From Diacronema lutheri (Eukaryota; Haptophyta; Pavlovophyceae; Pavlovales; Pavlovaceae), in NCBI GenBank assembly GCA_019448385.1, contig JAGTXO010000055.1:124001-188000 (forward strand): a DNA stretch of 64,000 bases, read 5' to 3'. The position numbers and the translations under genes are program-made. Below the pieces are notes generated by a model. It was not told where the DNA came from. It was given only the letters and a program-made list of their open reading frames with translations, and ran no database searches. Positions 47,951 through 58,361 of this stretch are shown piece after piece (positions within the stretch are counted from its first letter, which is position 1; each line of letters begins with the position of its first letter).

Positions 47951-50341
47951 TCAGTCGGTGCTTCGCTTTAGCGCGCGCACGCCGGCGGCGCCGGCCGCAC
48001 CGGCGTGGAAGCGCGCGGCGAGCACGGCGACGGCGGCGACGAGCGTGCCGAAGACGAGCTTGAGTGCGAGGCTGCCCGCGCGGCGCACAACGCGCACGCC
48101 GAGCAGCGCCGTGCGCGTCTGCACGACGAGGTCGAGGACGCCATCGCCGTCAAAGTCGGCGGCAATCGGCGCGCCGACCGGCGCCGACGGCAGCTCGAGC
48201 GACGCGAACGGCTCGCCGCTCGGTGAGAGGACGATGAGCGCGCGCGCGCCCGTCGCGACGATCAGCTCGGGCGCGGATGGCTCGGCTGGGCCAGCGGGCA
48301 GCCGCTCGAGCGACGGAAAGGCCGCCTCAACGTCTGCGCCGCCGACGTGCTCGGCGAGCGCGCCTGCCGCCCACCACGCGCCCGTGTGCCGAAACCAGTT
48401 GAGGGCGCCGGTCGGGCCGACACTGCTCACGCGACCCGTCGAGGCGAGGAAGAGCGTGTCGCGCGCGCCGCTCTGCTCGCCGGCGAGCGCGCGCGGCATG
48501 GTGAGCGGCGCGACAACCGCCGCGGCCGCGCTGCTCATCGCACGCGACGCAACGTCGCCGGACGAGCGGCCGCGCGCACCTGCCGCGCCGCTCAGCCCGC
48601 GACCGGCGCGTGCCGCGTCGCGCATCGCGCCGCCGCTGCCGCCGCTGCCGCCCGCGCGACCGCACACGGCCGCCTGCCAGAGAATCTGGCGCGTGGGCAC
48701 GCCCGTCGTCGCGACGCCAACGCAGCCGGCGCCGTCTACGCCGAGGCGTGCGGCGGCGTGCGCGCCGTTGGCGTCGCCGCCGCCGGCGTCGCCGTCGCCG
48801 TCCGCGCCGCCGTCCGCGCGCACGCCCGCCCAGCCGAGCGCGGCGGCGGCCATGCGCTCGTCCGGATCCGTGCCAAGCGCGAACACGTGGTCGATCACCG
48901 TGTCGCCGTTCAAGTCGGCGTGCGCGCGGTGGTGCGCGCCCGCGCCGCCGTCCGATCCAGCGCCGCTGCTGCCGCCGCCGCTCCCACCGCCCGCCGCGCC
49001 GAGCGGCACGTGTGTGAGCGGCCTGCCCGTGAAGAAGTGGAGCACGTCCACACCGCCTGCGCCGCGGCAGACGACCACGTTGGGCGCGCGCCCGAGCGCC
49101 ACGTCGGAGGGCGACGGCGCGGCGGTCGCGTCGGGCGCGAGGCCGATCTCGCCTGCGTCCGTGCCGTCCACGCCGGCACTGACCGAGCGCGCGACCGCCT
49201 GCTGCCAGCGGAAGGCGCCCGCGCCGGCCGCGCGCTCGGCGGCCGAGCGCGTCGCGTCCGCGGCGCTCGGCCGCGCGGCGCGGCGCTTCTCCTTCTCGAA
49301 ATGGGCGACGTCGATGCGCGTGTCGGCGCGCGAGCGCCAGCGCAGCTCGGGCGCGAGCGCGCGCAGCACCGACCCCTTGAAGAGCCGCCAGTCGCGCTCC
49401 GGGTCGGCGCGCGTGCCGGCGCCGGCCTCGGCAGCGAGCGCGCGCGCGTCAAGGCGGAGCTCAACGCGGCCGCGCGCGGCAGCTCGCGGACTGACGACCG
49501 CAGGGGGTGGCGAGGACGCGTGGCTCCAGTGCGCCGCGCCCGTGCCACCGTCGAGCGCGAAGAAGCGGAGCGCGAGCCTGCCAGCCTCGGCGCCGGCCGC
49601 GCTCGCGTCGGGCGCAAAGGGCACGCCCGGCGCGCCCTCGGCGGCCTCGCGCGCGGCCTCGCGCGCGCGCAGACCAAAGACGCCCTCGGCGGCGACCGCG
49701 GCGCGCGGCGCGAGCCGCGCTGCGACGAGCACCACGCCGCGCGCGCCGAGCTCCACGCGCCACGGCTGTACGCTCAGCGCGGCTTCGCGGAAGACGAGCA
49801 GCGGCTCGAGCTCGGCGTGCGCCACGACCGACTCCCAGAGGAGGTGAAGCGACGCGTTAAAGCAAAGCACGACCCAACCGTCCGTCAGAACCGCGATCAC
49901 CTGCTGCCGCGCGCCGCCTTCCCGACGCTCGTGCTCGAGGTGGCCGGCCGCCATCGCGACCGGCCGCCGGCCGGACGCGACGCGCACCTTGGAGAGAAGC
50001 GAGGCCTCGGCGCGAACGGGAAGCGCGCGGTAGCCGCCTTCGCCCGTCTCGGCGAGCGCGCCAGCGCGCAGAGCCGACGTGTCCAGCAGCTGAATCGAGC
50101 CGGCGGCCGTCGCGCGCACGACGTCGACGCGCCCGTCGCCATCGAGGTCAGCGACAATCGGCGGCGGCAGCGCCTCGGCTTCGTCGGCGTAGAGCCCGTT
50201 GGCGAAGGCGGTGGTATCCTCGGCCGCCGACCACGCCGGCTGCAGCTGCACGTCCGTCGCCGTGCGGAACGAGAGCGCCGCCGCGACCAGGCACGCCACG
50301 ACCACCGCGGCGTCGCGCGGGAGCATGGCGGTGGCGCCCAT
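47951..50341 (-). CDS. FG-GAP-repeat membrane protein, plant NERD1-like
   Basis: 796 residues from the ATG at 50341; a second ATG at 50326 is also possible. A signal anchor (AAVVVACLVAAALSF), FG-GAP blade motifs with Ca-binding loops (VADLDGDGRVDVVRA; HADLNGDTVIDHVF; ADFDGDGVLDLVVQ) and a C-terminal TM helix (LVFGTLVAAVAVLAARF) give the layout of plant NERD1. Specific matches include AVLTDGWVVLCFNASLHLLW, APNVVVCRGAGGVDVLHF and CVGVATTGVPTRQILW. NERD1 acts in the secretory system and affects cell expansion and pollen tubes. Gly/Ala insertions lengthen the linkers. Confidence 0.88.
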   Translation of the reverse strand: MGATAMLPRDAAVVVACLVAAALSFRTATDVQLQPAWSAAEDTTAFANGLYADEAEALPPPIVADLDGDGRVDVVRATAAGSIQLLDTSALRAGALAETGEGGYRALPVRAEASLLSKVRVASGRRPVAMAAGHLEHERREGGARQQVIAVLTDGWVVLCFNASLHLLWESVVAHAELEPLLVFREAALSVQPWRVELGARGVVLVAARLAPRAAVAAEGVFGLRAREAAREAAEGAPGVPFAPDASAAGAEAGRLALRFFALDGGTGAAHWSHASSPPPAVVSPRAAARGRVELRLDARALAAEAGAGTRADPERDWRLFKGSVLRALAPELRWRSRADTRIDVAHFEKEKRRAARPSAADATRSAAERAAGAGAFRWQQAVARSVSAGVDGTDAGEIGLAPDATAAPSPSDVALGRAPNVVVCRGAGGVDVLHFFTGRPLTHVPLGAAGGGSGGGSSGAGSDGGAGAHHRAHADLNGDTVIDHVFALGTDPDERMAAAALGWAGVRADGGADGDGDAGGGDANGAHAAARLGVDGAGCVGVATTGVPTRQILWQAAVCGRAGGSGGSGGAMRDAARAGRGLSGAAGARGRSSGDVASRAMSSAAAAVVAPLTMPRALAGEQSGARDTLFLASTGRVSSVGPTGALNWFRHTGAWWAAGALAEHVGGADVEAAFPSLERLPAGPAEPSAPELIVATGARALIVLSPSGEPFASLELPSAPVGAPIAADFDGDGVLDLVVQTRTALLGVRVVRRAGSLALKLVFGTLVAAVAVLAARFHAGAAGAAGVRALKRSTD

Positions 50342-50572
50342 TTTGAAAGCGTCCAGTGGCATCCCTTTCGAAAGGAGCCAATAATATGGGAGCCACTGGC
50401 GCAGGAGGGTGCCGGGCATTCGACAAAATCTATTTTCCTCTATTAAAATTCCTGCCCGAAGGAAAAGACTTGGCCACTACTGAGCACTTTTAGCGCGTTC
50501 CGACGCCCCCGCGGAGCGCTACACACTCGTCGACACGCGCTCGGTCTGTCGCGATCACGTCCGCACTGAACA

Positions 50573-53500
50573 ATGCCGTACCGCCCGTTAACGGACGTGG
50601 ACGGCGGCGCGATTGTGCGCGCGGCGCGCGGCCAGAGCGCCGAATGGGACCGGCGCACCGCCGCGTTCATGCTCATCCGCGTGCCTGTCTCGGACGCGGC
50701 CAGCGTGCACTACTGGGCGGCGTGGGTGGGCGTGACGGTGCTCTCGACGGTGGCGATCTCGTGCGTCATCGCGCTCATCCTCACGCGCCGCCGGCTCCGG
50801 TCGAGTGTGTACAACCACTTCATCGTCGGGCTCGCGATCCCCGACCTCGTCTTCTCGCTGCTCTGCCTGGGCACGTGCGCGCTGCACGTCGCGCACGGCC
50901 ACTGGTACGACGGCGGGGCTTTGTGGCACGGCGGGTGGATGTGCGATTTTCAGGCGTGGTACACCGTCTTTGGAGTGGCGGGCTCGATGTGGATCAACGT
51001 GCTCATCACGGCCGAGTTCTTCCGCGTCTCGACGTCGGTCCGCCGGCTGCACTCTTACACGCCGCCGAGCGTGCGCACCATCTGGCGCAGGCTGCTCGCC
51101 GTGTACGCGCTCGTTGCGGTATACACGTGGGTGCCCACATTCGGATACCGCTTCTGGCCTGAGCTGCCGATGCGCGCGTACGCCGTGCGCGGGCTCAACT
51201 GCCTGCCCGTCCCGTTCGACGACACGTCCAGCACCGTGCAGCTGTGCTACATCTATGGGATGATGGCGTTTCTACCGTTCGCGATCATGCTCGTCCTTGC
51301 AACCTTCATCTACAGGCCGTCACCTGCCGCAGACGCCGGGAGCGCGAGCGCGGGCGTGCCGTCGCGGCGAGCGTTGACGAAGGCCACAATCCGTCGTGCG
51401 CGCGCAGGGACAGTCGAGGACGCGCACATGCGCCCGTCGCCACGCCCGTCGCCACGCCTGTCGCTGCGGGAAGCGCGGCCTCTTGCGCAGCTCTCCGCGA
51501 CGATAGGTCCCGCACCAGCCCCATCCCTCGATGTGGTTGACGAGCGCACGTCCGCGGCGCTGCTCGTCTTCTTCTCGAGGCTCTTCTTCATCATGGCCTT
51601 CTGCTGGGCGCCCTTCTTCCTTGTGTGGGCGACGCAGCTGCCCTACGACAAGGCGGGCGCGCAGTGGGCATGGATCGCGGGCTCATGGGCACACATGCAG
51701 GGCTTCTTCTCGTCCATCATTTACGTGCTCAAGGAGGATCTGCGCGCAGAGCTCAGCGTAGTGCTTGCCGACGCGTCCGCATGGCTCACGCGCTGGCGCG
51801 GCGCGGCGGGCGAGGAGAGCGACGACATGCACGCGCTCGGTCGCGCGAAGCGCGACAGCGGCAGCCTGCGCCGTCACGCCCGGCGATACGCGCAGCTCAC
51901 CGACGACGAGAGCGCGGCGGCGGCTATCGACATGGCGGCGATGAGCGGCGACCTGGAGGCGGCGATGGCGGCGGTCGCCCTCGACGCCGAGGCCACCATC
52001 ATTGCGCACGAACGCACGCCGATGCTCGTCGTTGGCTGGATGGCGTGGCTGCTCTCCGACGAGATCCCGCGCCACTCGCGCGGCAGCTGGCGCGAGCGCA
52101 AGCCGACGGACACGATCATCTTCATTTCGCACCGTTGGTGGCGCACCGACGCGCAGCGGCCGGACGACGACGAGCACACCAAGTACCACCTAATCACCGA
52201 GGGCGTGCGCAAGCTGATGGCCAAGCACGCCATCGCCGAGAGCCAGGTCGCCATCTGGATTGAGTGCGCGCGCACGGCCGCGCACAGCCGCTCGCGAGAG
52301 CCGAGCGCCCGCTCAGCTTGGCGACCGGCGCGCGCGCTCACCACCGCGCCGCGTGCGCGGCACCGCGCGGCTCCGCGCGCGCAGCTACTCGTGCATCGAT
52401 CAGGACGACACGGCGCAGCAGCGCCTCGGCATCTCGTCGCTCATCACGTACGCGGCCCGCTCGTCCTTCGTGCTCATCCCCGTCGAGCCAACGGAAGAGG
52501 CGATGAGCGCGCTGCACGCGGCGCGCCACCCGATCGACCTGATCGATTACGGCGAGCGCGCGTGGTGCCGCTGCGAGATCTACGTGTTCGTCTGCCTCGC
52601 CGAGGTCACGCGCCGCGCCGTCGCCGTCTATGGCTACGGCAATGCGGACATTGCCGCCGCGCAGCCGCAGCGCGCTAGCGACGACGAGAGCGTTCGGCGG
52701 AGCAGCGCATCACGCGTGTCGCGCGGCTCGCACGCCCTCACCTCGATGTTCTCGCCGCGCAAGTCGGTCATCGCGCGGCCGTCGCTGCGGGGCAGCGCGC
52801 CGCGCGCTTCCGCCAGCCCGACTCCGAATGCCACCGCAGCTTCCGCGCGGCCGAGCCGGGCCACGGCAGCGGCCGCTGCATCGGCCGCAGCAGCGGCCGC
52901 CGCAGCATCCCTGCACGCCGGCGCGGGCAACGCGCTGCGCGCGCTCGGGCTCGTGACGAGCGCTCCACGCGTGCAGCTGCGCGCGCTTCTCACGACGGGC
53001 TCGACCTTCTCGCGGCGCACGATCGGCGCGGGCGCTTATCGCCGGAGTGGCGTGCGCTTCGCCCTGGACGAGATGCCATCATCCGGCGAGGTGACGATCG
53101 AGGCGGACCGCGAGACGATCTGTGCGATCGAGAACGACGTGCGCCGCTGGTTTGTGCACTCGGCCGTGCTCGCCGAGAAGGCGCGCTTCGACCTCGTTGC
53201 CGCTGAGCGCAAGCAGCGCGTCTTCGCGCTCGACGGCAAGCAGGTGGACGTGCAGCACGTGCCAATCATCGCGGCGGTGCTCACGTCGTCCTCAAAGCTG
53301 ACGTCGCTCACGTGCCTCTCGCTCCAGTCCAACCTGCTCTCGAGCGAGGCGGTGCATTCGCTTGTCGCGCAGATCGTCCTCGCAGAGCCGATGGCCGCGC
53401 TTGTCGAGCTGGACCTCTCGCACAACGTGCACATTGGCGCGGCGGGCATCGAGGCGCTCGCGAGCGCGGCGGCGCACGCGCACTTCAACCTCGAGCAGCT

Positions 53501-54380
53501 CCGGCTGCGCGGCTGCGAGCTCGAGCCCGACGCGGGCGCACCGCTTGCACTGCTCGTCGGCAGCGCGCGCCGCCTCGCGCAGCTCGACGTGCGTGACAAC
53601 GCGCTCGACGACGGCGCAGTGAGCGCAATCATCGAGGCATCGTCGCAGACGGCATTGCTCGTCGATGGCAACCCGATCTCGGCGCGCGTCTTCCAGCTCG
53701 TCGCGCTCGTGCAGATGCGCGCGGCGGGCATCACATTCGACGCGCACCAGCCAGCGTCGTGCGCCTGCACCAGCGCCAGCGCCAGCGCCAGCGCAGGAGC
53801 CAGCGCGAGCGCGAGCGAAAGCGCAAACCTTTGCGGGATCGCTGGCGCGAGCACCAGCCCGAGCGCCATCGCCAACCCTGGCGCAATCGCCGGCGCGGGC
53901 GCGCTTAAACACGAGCTCGTCGATCTGGACGCGCTGCCATCTCCCGCCCATGGCGGCGTGTCTGGCACGCAGGCCGGTGAGCGCGACGCGAATGGCGCGC
54001 CGTTCGGCCCTTTTGCGGGTTTAGCAATGGGTGCGCCGCCGCAGCTCGCGCGCGTGAGCAGCCCGGGCGCATGCTCCGCGGTTTGGACAGGTGCGCCGGA
54101 GCGCGCGAGCCCGCTCGCCGAAGCGCCGGACGCTTGGGAACGGCGTGTGCGCTCTCGTTCGTCCGCGCCAATGTCGCGCGCGCATTCGCCCTGGCGCGAG
54201 GCTGCGGCGCACGCACCGCTCGCGCCCGACCAATTGGCTGAGGCCGCTCGCACACCCACGCGTCGCAGCGGCGAGTGGGGCGTGCGCGAAGCGGGGCACG
54301 CGCTGCCGCTGCCGGGCATGTCCGCGCAGGGCGGTGCGGCGCGATCAACACCGTTCCATGATGCGCATGAGATGGCATGA
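50573..54380 (+). CDS. 7TM receptor / TIR-like / LRR fusion protein, copy 1
   Basis: Exons 50573-52263 and 52385-54380 (GTGCGC...GCGCAG, phase 2) give 1228 residues. Seven hydrophobic helices lie at about residues 46-390, with a long third loop; TM6 has the class A-like FCWAPFF motif and TM7 runs into FFSSIIYVLKEDL, as in cAMP-receptor-like GPCRs. A TIR-like domain at about 510-640 carries TIIFISHRWW, then WIDYSCIDQDD (restored by splicing), SSFVLIPVEP and ERAWCRCEIY (about 620), whose WCxxE matches the catalytic Glu helix of TIR NADases. After a Ser/Ala linker come leucine-rich repeats at about 870-1000 (LTCLSLQSNLLSSEAV; LVELDLSHNVHIG). The tail is rich in Ala/Ser. Function is inferred: a membrane sensor with a TIR output. 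Confidence 0.85.
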
Positions 54381-54637
54381 CACGCGTGAGTCCGCCCGTC
54401 GCCGGCAAGCGCGGCGACGATGTTGGCGGCAACTGGATTCGCTTGTGAGTGGAGGCTGATGGCTGCGGTTGAGCACAACGGCTAAGACGCGCGGATTGGT
54501 ACCGTTAAGTCCGCGCGTAAGCCGACCAACCAAAATTCTTTCTGAAGCTGGAGGGGAGGGAGGGAGGGTACGTGCGACATCGGGGCGGGCGCGGCCTCAA
54601 CACCGGGCACGTGCGCCATTCGCCGCGGCGTCAGACG

Positions 54638-57600
54638 ATGCCGTACAGCCCGTTGACGGACGTGGACGGCGGCGCGATTGCGCGCGCGGCGCGCGGCCAG
54701 AGCGCCGAATGGGACCGGCGCACCGCCGCGTTCATGCTCATCCGCGTGCCTGTCTCGGACGCGGCCAGCGTGCACTACTGGGCGGCGTGGGTGGGCGTGA
54801 CGGTGCTCTCGACGGTGGCGATCTCGTGCGTCATCGTGCTCATCCTCACGCGCCGCCGGCTCCGGTCGAGTGTGTACAACCACTTCATCGTCGGGCTCGC
54901 GATCCCCGACCTCGTCTTCTCGCTGCTCTGCCTGGGCACGTGCGCGCTGCACGTCGCGCACGGCCACTGGTACGACGGCGGGGCTTTGTGGCACGGCGGG
55001 TGGATGTGCGATTTTCAGGCGTGGTACACCGTCTTTGGAGTGGCGGGCTCGATGTGGATCAACGTGCTCATCACGGCCGAGTTCTTCCGCGTCTCGACGT
55101 CGGTCCGCCGGCTGCACTCTTACACGCCGCCGAGCGTGCGCACCATCTGGCGCAGGCTGCTCGCCGTGTACGCGCTCGTTGCGGTATACGCGTGGGTGCC
55201 CACATTCGGATACCGCTTCTGGCCTGAGCTGCCGATGCGCGCGTACGCCGTGCGCGGGCTCAACTGCCTGCCCGTCCCGTTCGACGATACGTCCAGCACC
55301 GTGCAGCTGTGCTACATCTATGGGATGATGGCGTTTCTACCGTTCGCGATCATGCTCGTCCTTGCAACCTTCATCTACAGGCCGTCACCTGCCGCAGACG
55401 CCGGGAGCGCGAGCGCGGGCATGCCGTCGCGGCGAGCGTCGAACAAGGCCCCAATGCGGCGTGCGCGCGCAGGGACAGTCGAGGACGCGCACATGCGCCC
55501 GTCGCCACGCCCGTCGCCACGCCTGTCGCTGCGGGAAGCGCGGCCTCTTGCGCAGCTCTCCGCGACGATAGGTCCCGCACCAGCCCCATCCCTCGATGTG
55601 GTTGACGAGCGCACGTCCGCGGCGCTGCTCGTCTTCTTCTCGAGGCTCTTCTTCATCATGGCCTTCTGCTGGGCGCCCTTCTTCCTTGTGTGGGCGACGC
55701 AGCTGCCCTACGACAAGGCGGGCGCGCAGTGGGCATGGATCGCGGGCTCATGGGCACACATGCAGGGCTTCTTCTCGTCCATCATTTACGTGCTCAAGGA
55801 GGATCTGCGCGCAGAGCTCAGCGTAGTGCTTGCCGACGCGTCCGCATGGCTCACGCGCTGGCGCGGCGCGGCGGGCGAGGAGAGCGACGACATGCACGCG
55901 CTCGGTCGCGCGAAGCGCGACAGCGGCAGCCTGCGCCGTCACGCCCGGCGATACGCGCAGCTCACCGACGACGAGAGCGCGGCGGCGGCTATCGACATGG
56001 CGGCGATGAGCGGCGACCTGGAGGCGGCGATGGCGGCGGTCGCCCTCGACGCCGAGGCCACCATCATTGCGCACGAACGCACGCCGATGCTCGTCGTTGG
56101 CTGGATGGCGTGGCTGCTCTCCGACGAGATCCCGCGCCACTCGCGCGGCATCTGGCGCGAGCGCAAGCCGACGGACACGATCATCTTCATTTCGCACCGT
56201 TGGTGGCGCACCGACGCGCAGCGGCCGGACGACGACGAGCACACCAAGTACCACCTAATCACCGAGGGCGTGCGCAAGCTGATGGCCAAGCACGCCATCG
56301 CCGAGAGCCAGGTCGCCATCTGGATTGAGTGCGCGCGCACGGCCGCGCACAGCCGCTCGCGAGAGCCGAGCGCCCGCTCAGCTTGGCGACCGGCGCGCGC
56401 GCTCACCACCGCGCCGCGTGCGCGGCACCGCGCGGCTCCGCGCGCGCAGCTACTCGTGCATCGATCAGGACGACACGGCGCAGCAGCGCCTCGGCATCTC
56501 GTCGCTCATCACGTACGCGGCCCGCTCGTCCTTCGTGCTCATCCCCGTCGAGCCAACGGAAGAGGCGATGAGCGCGCTGCACGCGGCGCGCCACCCGATC
56601 GACCTGATCGATTACGGCGAGCGCGCGTGGTGCCGCTGCGAGATCTACGTGTTCGTCTGCCTCGCCGAGGTCACGCGCCGCGCCGTCGCCGTCTATGGCT
56701 ACGGCAATGCGGACATTGCCGCCGCGCAGCCGCAGCGCGCTAGCGACGACGAGAGCGTTCGGCGGAGCAGCGCATCACGCGTGTCGCGCGGCTCGCACGC
56801 CCTCACCTCGATGTTCTCGCCGCGCAAGTCGGTCATCGCGCGGCCGTCGCTGCGGGGCAGCGCGCCGCGCGCTTCCGCCAGCCCGACTCCGAATGCCACC
56901 GCAGCTTCCGCGCGGCCGAGCCGGGCCACGGCAGCGGCCGCTGCATCGGCCGCAGCAGCGGCCGCCGCAGCATCCCTGCACGCCGGCGCGGGCAACGCGC
57001 TGCGCGCGCTCGGGCTCGTGACGAGCGCTCCACGCGTGCAGCTGCGCGCGCTTCTCACGACGGGCTCGACCTTCTCGCGGCGCACGATCGGCGCGGGCGC
57101 TTATCGCCGGAGTGGCGTGCGCTTCGCCCTGGACGAGATGCCATCATCCGGCGAGGTGACGATCGAGGCGGACCGCGAGACGATCTGTGCGATCGAGAAC
57201 GACGTGCGCCGCTGGTTTGTGCACTCGGCCGTGCTCGCCGAGAAGGCGCGCTTCGACCTCGTTGCCGCTGAACGCAAGCAGCGCGTCTTCGCGCTCGACG
57301 GCAAGCAGGTGGACGTGCAACACGTGCCCCTCATTGCGGCGGTGCTCACGTCGTCCTCAAAGCTGACGTCGCTCACGTGCCTCTCGCTCCAGTCCAACCT
57401 GCTCTCGAGCGAGGCGGTGCATTCGCTTGTCGCGCAGATCGTCCTCGCAGAGCCGATGGCCGCGCTTGTCGAGCTGGACCTCTCGCACAACGTGCACATT
57501 GGCGCGGCGGGCATCGAGGCGCTCGCGAGCGCGGCGGCGCACGCGCACTTCAACCTCGAGCAGCTCCGGCTGCGCGGCTGCGAGCTCGAGCCCGACGCGG

Positions 57601-58361
57601 GCGCACCGCTTGCACTGCTCGTCGGCAGCGCGCGCCGCCTCGCGCAGCTCGACGTGCGTGACAACGCGCTCGACGACGGCGCAGTGAGCGCAATCATCGA
57701 GGCATCGTCGCAGACGGCATTGCTCGTCGATGGCAACCCGATCTCGGCGCGCGTCTTCCAGCTCGTCGCGCTCGTGCAGATGCGCGCGGCGGGCATCACA
57801 TTCGACGCGCACCAGCCAGCGTCGAGCGCCTGCACCAGCGCCGGCTCCTCGCGCAACAGCGGCTCGTCGTGGCCGGGGCGCCACGTGCCCTCCACGCGTG
57901 CCAGCGCGGGCTGCACGACCGTCGGGGCTGCTGCGGGCGCTTACGCGCGCGAGCACGTCGAGTGTGACGCGCCACCGCACGTGCAGCCGCTGCCCGCCTG
58001 CTGCAGCACGTTGAATGAGGAGACGAGCGTGCATTCCATGGCTGAGTGCGGCATGTTGGACAGGGCGCCGCTCATCTCATGCGCTGCGTGCGCCCCTGAC
58101 GCCGGGTCGCACCCGCCGGCCGGGCGTGCGCCCATGACGTCGCTCGCGCCAGCGTCGCGCGAGCACGCGGCTTCGGTTCAAGCAGCCGCGCCCGCGCCGC
58201 TCGCGCGCGACATTGCGGCCGGGGACTTTCAGCCTTTCGCGCATCACGATGGCGACGCGGACGCGCACGATGCGGAACCAGTGCTCTTCTTGCGGGACGA
58301 CTTTACGCGTGAAGGCGACCCGCCGTCGCCCCCGTTCCACGATGCGCAAGAGTCGGTTTGA
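54638..58361 (+). CDS. 7TM receptor / TIR-like / LRR fusion protein, copy 2
   Basis: Exons 54638-56328 and 56450-58361 give 1200 residues. By eye it differs from copy 1 at about 20 of 3205 nt (50573-53777 against 54638-57842), including an identical 121-nt intron. Changes cluster in the third cytoplasmic loop and just before the LRRs. Upstream of the ATG nothing aligns, and downstream of the LRRs the tails are unrelated except for a last PFHDA block. An in-frame ATG exists 66 nt upstream; I chose the one aligned with copy 1. The last 59 nt overlap the end of the convergent MIPEP gene. A recent tandem duplication or gene conversion is likely. Confidence 0.85.

Noticed and set aside
54572-54637. 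Upstream ATG of receptor copy 2 as the true start
   Set aside because: It adds 22 basic residues absent from copy 1, and similarity between the copies begins at the second ATG. Not fully excluded.
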